Source: Hemicordylus capensis
Taxonomy: Eukaryota > Chordata > Lepidosauria > Squamata > Cordylidae
DNA length: 64,000 bases
Assembly (NCBI RefSeq): GCF_027244095.1
Contig: NC_069670.1
Coordinates: 17,069,320 to 17,133,319 of the forward strand
Reading direction: 5' to 3'
Below the pieces are notes generated by a model that worked only from the letters and a program-made list of their open reading frames with translations, made no database searches and was not told where the DNA came from. This document shows positions 57,361-64,000 of this stretch, one piece after another. Made by a program: the position numbers and the translations under genes. The stretch's first letter is position 1, and every line of letters begins with the position of its first letter.

Positions 57361-60300
57361 ATGGCGACCGGAGCGAACGCGACGCCGCTGGGGAAGCTCC
57401 ACCCGCCTCCGCCTCCTCCGCCGGGCAAGGCCGGCTATCCGCTCCCTCCGCCGGGCCTGGTGATGCAGGGCCCGCCGCCCCCGCCGCCTCCGGGCCCCGC
57501 GCAGGCCCAGCCGCAGCCAGCCATCCCCAGCCTCATGGCGGCCGCCGCCTTCCCCTTCGCCGCGCTGCCGCCGCCCCCGCCGCCCCCTCCTCCGCCGCCG
57601 CCCCCGCCGCCGCAGCAGCCTCAGCCGCCCCCGCAGCAGCCCCCGCCGCCGCCGCCCCCGCAGGCCCAGCCGCAGCCCCAGCAGGGCCCCCAGTACGGCC
57701 AGTACCGCTTCCCCTCGCCGCCCCCGCCGCAGATGGGCCACGAGCAGCCGCCCCAGCACCTCCATCTCCACTCGCAGGACGACGGCGGCCAGGCCGGGGC
57801 CGGCAACCAAGGCAAGTCCGGGGTGGGGGTGGAGACGCGTGTCGAGGATCCACACGTGGCGCGTGGGCATTGGGGGCGGGGGTGGGCTTCTCTTGGTCTT
57901 CGGTGGCTTTTAGGGTTTTAAAAGTGGTTTCCGTGGGGTTCTATAATTATTGCATTATTTATTATTATTTTATTATTATTATTTATTGAGCTATTTTGGA
58001 AGGGCGATATAAAAATCAAATAAATAAATATCACATTTTAAAATTTTCGATTTCTATACCGCCTTTCCAAAAATGGCTCAGGGCAGTTTACACAGAGAAA
58101 TAAATAAGATGGATCCCTGTCCACAATCCTGTTCACAATCTAAAAAGAAACACAAGATAGGCACCAGCAACAGTCACTGGAGGTTCTGTGCTGGGGGTGG
58201 AGAGGGCCAGTTACTCTCCCCCTGTTAAATAAAGAGAATCACCACATTAAAAGGTGCCTCTTTGTCAAGTTAGCAGGTATTGTGTGTGGACTTTTGTCAA
58301 CTGCCTTGGGATGCCTTAGGAAAGAAAAGCAGTATGAAAAAATATATATAAATAAATAAATCTTCTCCCCACCACTACCCCGGGTCCATCAGATTGACTC
58401 TGGAGCTGGGCTGCAGAACTTTGGGCCTCACGCAGATGTTGAACTAAAGGTGCCGCAATCCCTGATGACTGGCTGCTGTGGCTGGGGATGATGGGAGTTG
58501 TAGTCCAAAAATGGCTGCAGGGCCGAACTTGTGGTGTCCCACTCTAAAGTGACTAGTTTGGGAGAGTGGTGGAGTGGGTATTAGGGGAGTGAGGATTTTC
58601 CTATACCAATTAGCTCAACAATTTGTTAAATAAATAAATGCTGGTAGAAGTAAGGTAATTGATGATATTCTGACCTAGCTTGTTGCTGGGATACACAAAT
58701 TAATGAATGAGCCACCTTTAAGAACAGAACTTTTAAAATAATTAACTCAGGTTATAGAACTGTTAAATACAATGACTTAACTTCCTCATCCTTTGCAGGA
58801 AAGATTCTGTGGGGGAGAGAACCCACTGCCTCCTTGCTAAACTTTCGAGTTATCCTTGCTCATTGAGAGCACGTGATTGGGCTATGTGGGTGTTTCAGTC
58901 TCACAACCTGATTGTGTACATGTTTACTTGGGGCTAAGGCCCAGTGGGGCGCTGTCCTCCCTGTGATGCAATACTAAATATGCAAGTTTTGCAAGTTAGG
59001 ATTGCAGTCTTAAGTTGTAGTAAATAACTTTATATTGTATTGTATTTTCCCCCCACTTCTTGGACAAATACTGTCTCCCAAAGAGGCTCGTGCTGCAGGA
59101 TGTACTCTCGGCCTTTTTATTGGCAAACTGATTTGAGCATACATGTGTAGTGGAAAGTGGTGTGTGTATGCTCATGCACACATAGGTGATGTTACATGTC
59201 ACTGTTGTGGACTTCCCTGTGCAGTCTTGACATTGGTATACATCTGGTACGAGAGTCCACAGTTACTAGAGAAATCTGGCTTTTGTACATGCTCTTTCAA
59301 AGTAAAGTGTGCCATCAAGTCGATTTCGACTATTGGCACCCACAGAGCCAGGTTGTCTTTGGTAGAATACAGGAGGGGTTTACCCTTCCGAGATCGCTGC
59401 TGCCCGATATAGGAGTTTCCCATAGTCTAGGAAATATACCAGCGGGTATTCATCCAGCAACCTCTGGCTTGCTAATAAAGTCATTTCCTCGTTGTGCCAT
59501 TAGGTGTCTTGCTCTTTCAAACAGAGGCCAAAAAATACCCTAATATGACTTAAACCAGGCCTGCACAACATAAGAACTGGCCCACGGGGTTTTTTTTGGC
59601 TGGCCTGCAGGTATATCTTGCAGCAACAGCACCCTCGAAAGGCAGACAGTCACTCTTTGAGTCAGTTACAGTGACTGAACAGGAAAACGGCCTATTTTTT
59701 GGCCAGTGTCTCTAGTCAAAATTGTAGGTCCCTTGACAAAGGGAAAAGATCCACCAGCAACTAATAACTGCTTTCATTAATATATGTAATAATTAATTGT
59801 GATGTATTAATGTGCTGAAAATTGACTTTGGCCCTCATATACCATGTCGTGGTTGGTTCCAGCCCGCCAGGGCATTTGGGTTGTGCAGCCCTGACTTAAA
59901 CTAACATCCTGCTAGCTGAAATGTGGCATAGCCCAACACTCTTTCCTTGCTTTGACCTCTGAGGGCCAAAACCCAAGGCCTGAAGTTGCTCTTAATAGAG
60001 AACAGCACAGAGCAAGCAAAGCCCCTACTCATTGCTGTGGGTTGTCCTGTGAGACTCTCGAGCAGCATTGGGGAATGTTTCAAGAGGAGCTAGCAAAAGT
60101 TTTTATGTTTGCAGAATAAAGGCATCATTTATTACTTTTTGCGTAGCTTTATACAAGGAGAGCACATATAAATTACACACATATATACGTACCATGAATA
60201 TACTACATTAAGGGAGTTTAGCATAGTGCTTATATGTAGATATATACATTCATAATCAAAATGCATGATCTTAATAAACCAGAGTGTTTTGCTTTATATA

Positions 60301-62168
60301 TCACAACACAATGTATTTCTACATCTCTTCTCTTTTCCATACCCCCCCCCCCCAAAAAAAAAAAAGAGAAAGAAAACAGGTCTGGGAGGTCACGTTGATG
60401 TTTGAACTTGGCTTCTAGAACTATGCTGTAAACACAAACTAATTTCATTCTACTCGGTCAATATTCATGGGAGATACTGTGCGATAGCAAAGTGTATGAG
60501 CAAAGCTCACTTGGTTTGGCTGGTTTATTTTAGATCATGCACACCCTTTTCCGACCACATTTAACATCTGCAGTCAGTCCTTATGTGTCTGATAAAGAAT
60601 AATTTTGCCTGTAAGAAATTCTGCAGTGCTAAGAAATGTAATGTGGCAAGTGCTGTGGGTCTCTCTCTCTCTTTGCTACAGAATGCTGATATGGCTACTG
60701 TGGGGAACGTGTGAATGAACCACACTTATTTATGAACAATATTTGTGCGACTCACACTGAGTCGTCTGGGTGGGGAAGGTTCCAGAAGCATGCCGACCCC
60801 ACCAAAAAAGAGTGCAAGGCGCATGCAGAGCTCTCTTTTGTCTATAATAGGGAAGAGGGTGTTAGGGCAGCAGGAGCCTTGTAGTTGAGCAGTCACTAAG
60901 AGGAATAGAAGAGGCATGGGACTGAAGCATTGTGTTGAGAGGCATAGTTAAGTCATGGGCAGATTTGGAAGGAATTGTGTAACTTGGAACGCTGGTGCCA
61001 CTGGAAGTGTTGAAGCTAGTTTCCTCTGGCCATGGAAGAAAAAGGAAGCCTGCTTGCAGAAGGCCTGCTACAGAAGACTGCAGATTGCTTTTGCAGAAAG
61101 ACTGCTTTTCTCCCTAGTTTGACTTTAAGGGCATTTAATTCTTTGTGGATTTCAACATTTTCCAGAAGAACCCGCTTTGTAAATCTTGAAATAGAACAAG
61201 GTGCCTTAAGGAACCTGTGGTTCTACTAAGAGTGTGTTGCTCTTGGTGGTCATCTGGTGTCAACCCTCTAAAAAGTTAAACACATACCTTAAAATACCTG
61301 GCCGTGCATTCAGAGAAATTGAAATGCAGACATGTTAGCAAAAGAAGACAGCAAGCATGCTGCTGACGACACGTGCTTCAGACACTATAGTGGAAGTGAA
61401 TGAGGAGAAGTCACTGATCTAGAGCCAAAAAACGCTTGTAGGAGGTTCCTGTAGCCCTATTGAAACATTCTGTCACAATAAATTGATTCTATATTTCTTC
61501 TGTGTTATGTTAGAGTTGATGTGCATGTTTTCTGTACTTAATTAGCCGTGCTGTTTAGTGGCTTGGTTGGCTCAGAGTTGACTAAGCCTTGTTAGAGAGG
61601 GGCTAATTGAATAGAGAGTCTCTCTGGGCATAGGTTTTTCACATTTGAACTGTGAGATAAGTAGACATTCAGAAAGGGGTGTGTATGGTTCCAGATGTCC
61701 CCATGATACCTTTATTAGGGTTAACATACAATGTTTAAATCGGCAGATAACATACACAGAGAAAGAAATGACTTGCCCTGAGCATGCAGCATACATAAAG
61801 TGGGATGAGATTAAAATCCAGAGGAACCAAGAGTTGATTCCCTGGTTGTGAGAACTCAAACAGTCCATCCATGTGTTCAGTGAAGCCATCCTGTGGGAGT
61901 TTGATTTGGGAAAGGACTGGGATCGCCTTGTTGGTTTGGAGATGCAAGAAGTGCTTGGGCAGTGCTAGTTGTGGCTCAGGAGAAGCTGAACCTTGGCGTG
62001 TAATAACTGTTCCTATAAAAGAAATCTATGTATCTGTAGATTTCCCAAATAAGAAGAGGAAGAGGAGCAGATGGAATCAGGATGCCATGGACCAGAAGAC
62101 TGTTATTCCTGGCATGCCCACAGTCATCCCTCCTGGGCTTACCCGTGAACAAGAGAGAGCTTATATAG
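57361..62168 (+). CDS. SF1: Splicing factor 1, exons 1-2 (partial gene)
   Basis: SF1 (branch-point-binding protein) recognises the intron branch site with U2AF in early spliceosome assembly. Exon 1, 57361-57811 (150 codons plus one base), starts MATGANATPLGKL and is very proline-rich, with FPFAALPPPP as in the long N-terminal human isoform I recall. It ends CAAG|GCAAGT, a GC donor. Exon 2, 62040-62168, reads DFPNKKRKRSRWNQDAMDQK then TVIPGMPTVIPPGLTREQER, the U2AF65-binding ULM (KKRKRSRW) and downstream helix-hairpin start. It ends AYI before GTAAAT. Both junctions are phase 1, supporting the GC donor. The KH domain and the rest lie beyond the window. Confidence 0.95.
58040..58280 (-). repeat. 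L2-tailed short repeat, antisense
   Basis: TTTCTATACCGCCTTTCCAA, ATGGCTCAGGGCAGTTTACA and TGCCTCTTTGTCAAGTTAGC. Confidence 0.75.
58400..58530. mobile_element. hAT MITE, one arm decayed
   Basis: GCTGCAGAACTTTGGGCCTC end and GGGGATGATGGGAGTTGTAG arm. Confidence 0.65.
59298..59522 (-). repeat. tRNA-derived SINE with BovB-like tail, antisense
   Basis: GTGTGCCATCAAGTCGATTT (tail), CCCACAGAGCCAGGTTGTCT and CTCGTTGTGCCATTAGGTG (head). Same family as 17305-17562; the B box is damaged. Confidence 0.75.
59556..59893. mobile_element. Non-autonomous hAT element with perfect 8-bp duplication
   Basis: 338 bases with ends CAGGCCTGCACAAC and GTTGTGCAGCCCTG. ACTTAAAC on both sides (59548-59555 and 59894-59901). 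Related to 12719-13088 and, at the ends only, to the palindromic MITEs. Confidence 0.93.
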
Positions 62169-64000
62169 GTAAATATTTGTGTTTTTCCTTTCATTTGTTC
62201 ATGTCAGTGTTGATCCAGAGAGTGTTCTTGTCTGTTTTGTGTTGGAGGCATTTAAAATGTCTGCTTTCAAAAGCTTGGGTTATTGTGACCTTGTTTTCAG
62301 TACTTAAAATAGATAATATTCACATCTCTGCCTAGAGTGAACTGTGGCTCCATCCCAGCTCCCTGTCCTGTGAGACTGAAACAGTGTCCTCCACAGGCAC
62401 AGTAGAAGTGCTAAGGAAGCGACGGGGAATGAAAACTTGCTGAAAGTCACTGAATTGGCCAGTAAACTCTATAATCAGCCAGGTCTCTTGTTAGCTTCGC
62501 AGACCCCTTGCTTGCGGAGAACATGAGAGTCTCCTTTCAAGCTGTATTGTTTGGAAGCAAGTACCACTTTCACAGCAAAACATTGCAAACCAGCCTGACC
62601 ACGGTTCGCCTCTGACTTTCTCTTACATTACTATTCTAATTCTTGGAAGCCCAAATGGTCTCCCAGGTGGTGAAGATTTTTGATGCCACTCAAAAGAAGG
62701 AGAAAGTGTCCTCTCACTTCAGATTCTTGGCATCTTCAAGCGCTTTGAGGGTGTTGGGTTAGCTTGGGCCTCTGTGCTCCGTGTACACCATTGCTGGGAA
62801 AGGGATGTTGCTTGGTTCTATAGGAATTGTGGTGTTGGAACTGTTAACTGTGAAACTGTGGGAGAGGCAAATGTCAATGTACTTATGTGGGGGGGCGAAG
62901 ACATCTTTTCAACTTGTACTAGGAAATGTGGTGTGAATGTTAACTTTGCTTGTGAATAGTGATCAATACTCTGGCAGAAATCATCCAAGTGTGCTCAGAT
63001 ATTGCTCTCTCTCCCCCTTGCCTTCTTAATAAAGCAAGGTTTGGGGTGACTGCCTTAATGTTTCATCCCAGTTCATTTTAGGATTGCAAATTTAAGTTTT
63101 TAACGCCTTTCTTGTGCACAAATCACTTAGGATTTTGATATCACAGTCAACTATCAAGAGCTGCTTGGCTGCTGCTGAGCCTGTTACTAGACTATTTTCA
63201 GGTCATTAAAGTAGTTTCTATACAGCACAGATTAATGTTCTGTCCGAGTCAGGCTAATTTCCTATTCTGGAAAGGTGTGCCACTTCCTGGAGGTTGGTGA
63301 TGCTGGTTTCTTCTGCACGACTTCCTTACATGATAGAAAGTGCCCCTTTCTTGACATTTCTGGAGTTGCCTTTTAGCTTACCTCAGTATAGACCTAGCAT
63401 TATCTCAGTATAACCAAGAGACAGATTGCATTGTCTTGAGCTTAACCTCTGCCTGAAAATAACACAATCTGTGCTGAATGGGTAGCAGAACTGCTGGGCA
63501 ATGAGGGAGAATGGTTGATTGGGAAAGCTGACTGTAAGAAAGCAGTCTCTGATGTTAAGCCACTGGATTTAGAAGTGCATTTCTAAAAAATCTGAAAGGC
63601 AATTCCTTGAGCAGCTCTATCAGGCTCCAGCTGAAACAGCCCCATCAGTGAAGGGATAGAAAAGGCCAGAATTCTCATGCTATGTGAAGATTTGAGAAAT
63701 GAGTGCTCCACTAACTTAATGAACTGGTGTAGTGAAGTTGGGACCGTTTCTCCAGAATTCAGCTGGGAGGGGGGACGAGGAGGGGTTATTCAAACTGAGC
63801 CAAAATACCACCAAGCAAAGATATACCCACACTGTTTAATCTGAACAATGTGAAAAGATTAACTTGTGTATGGAGTGCATACAAAATTCATCCCCTTATT
63901 TAATATTGATCTCCTTGTTGAAAAGACTGGATGGACAAATGGACAGCTAGGTTGATGAGAACGTAGCCTGTCTCTCGTGGACCTCCTGAACAAGACTCCA
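62169..64000 (+). other. SF1: SF1 intron 2 (5' part)
   Basis: Begins GTAAAT after exon 2 and continues past the window end. I see no exon and no clear repeat in this stretch, which is notably repeat-poor compared with the rest. Confidence 0.7.

Larger units (their letters stand above)
57812..62039 (+). other. SF1: SF1 intron 1 (GC-AG)
   Basis: 4228 bases from GCAAGT to CTGTAG. Holds L2-type repeats (57958-58027, 58040-58280, 58310-58365), a half MITE (about 58400-58530), a BovB-tailed SINE and a hAT element. 59900-62039 looks unique, with no coding stretch. Confidence 0.85.

Noticed and set aside
57814-57820. GT at 57816 as the SF1 exon 1 donor instead of GC
   Set aside because: It would leave exon 1 in phase 2 and break the frame into exon 2, whereas the GC site gives phase 1 and CAAG|GCAAGT consensus.
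56965-57870. 301-codon minus-strand open frame over the SF1 promoter and exon 1
   Set aside because: It is the antisense of a proline-coding GC-rich exon, rich in Arg and Gly with no family features; stop-free by composition.
1-64000. CRISPR arrays, bacterial operons, integrative elements
   Set aside because: Spliced vertebrate genes and vertebrate repeats throughout; the only regular arrays are microsatellites and a MITE-derived minisatellite.
1-64000. Retroviral, LTR or other virus-derived elements
   Set aside because: No LTR pairs, polymerase, capsid or envelope-like frames were recognised; reverse-transcriptase-like pieces are non-LTR LINE ends.

Overview
The window is about 64 kb of vertebrate nuclear DNA carrying three spliced genes on the plus strand: the end of MEN1 (menin), all of MAP4K2 (germinal centre kinase) and the start of SF1 (splicing factor 1). 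The human locus at 11q13, as I recall it, has the same gene order and transcription direction. The repeats point to a squamate reptile: Sauria-type SINEs, a BovB LINE end, SINEs with BovB-like tails, L2/CR1/R4-type LINE ends and very many hAT-type MITEs. The species cannot be read from the sequence.

Layout. 1-685 is MEN1 intron sequence. 686-1697 holds the last two MEN1 coding exons, followed by a 3' UTR with two candidate poly(A) signals. 2.7-18.9 kb is a repeat-filled interval with no convincing gene. It contains a diverged inverted duplication (3.4-4.8 versus 7.0-8.0 kb), a BovB 3' end, several hAT elements and a few unassigned coding-like stretches. MAP4K2 starts with a GC-rich first exon at 19298 and runs to a stop at 53387. 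I place 32 coding exons, all with GT-AG introns and all phase-consistent, giving 851 codons plus stop. Intron 1 (8.5 kb) carries a 1465-bp Tc1-like transposon whose long inverted arms duplicate the 3' end of its transposase gene. 53.4-56.8 kb is the MAP4K2 3' flank. A GC-rich promoter with eight CCAAT boxes and a CRE leads to SF1 exon 1 at 57361 (proline-rich, ending at a GC donor). SF1 exon 2 is at 62040-62168, and the rest is SF1 intron 2.

The genes are housekeeping or signalling genes that share a neighbourhood rather than a pathway. Menin is a nuclear chromatin scaffold, MAP4K2 a cytoplasmic STE20-family kinase upstream of JNK/p38, and SF1 the branch-point-binding protein of the spliceosome.

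Most of the remaining sequence is repeat. The commonest family, about 30 copies, is a composite SINE with a 5S rRNA-like block followed by a tRNA-like block. Short palindromic hAT MITEs with the core ACTACAACTCCCA occur about every 2 kb. Several insertions lie next to splice sites. No retrovirus-like or other virus-like element was recognised.
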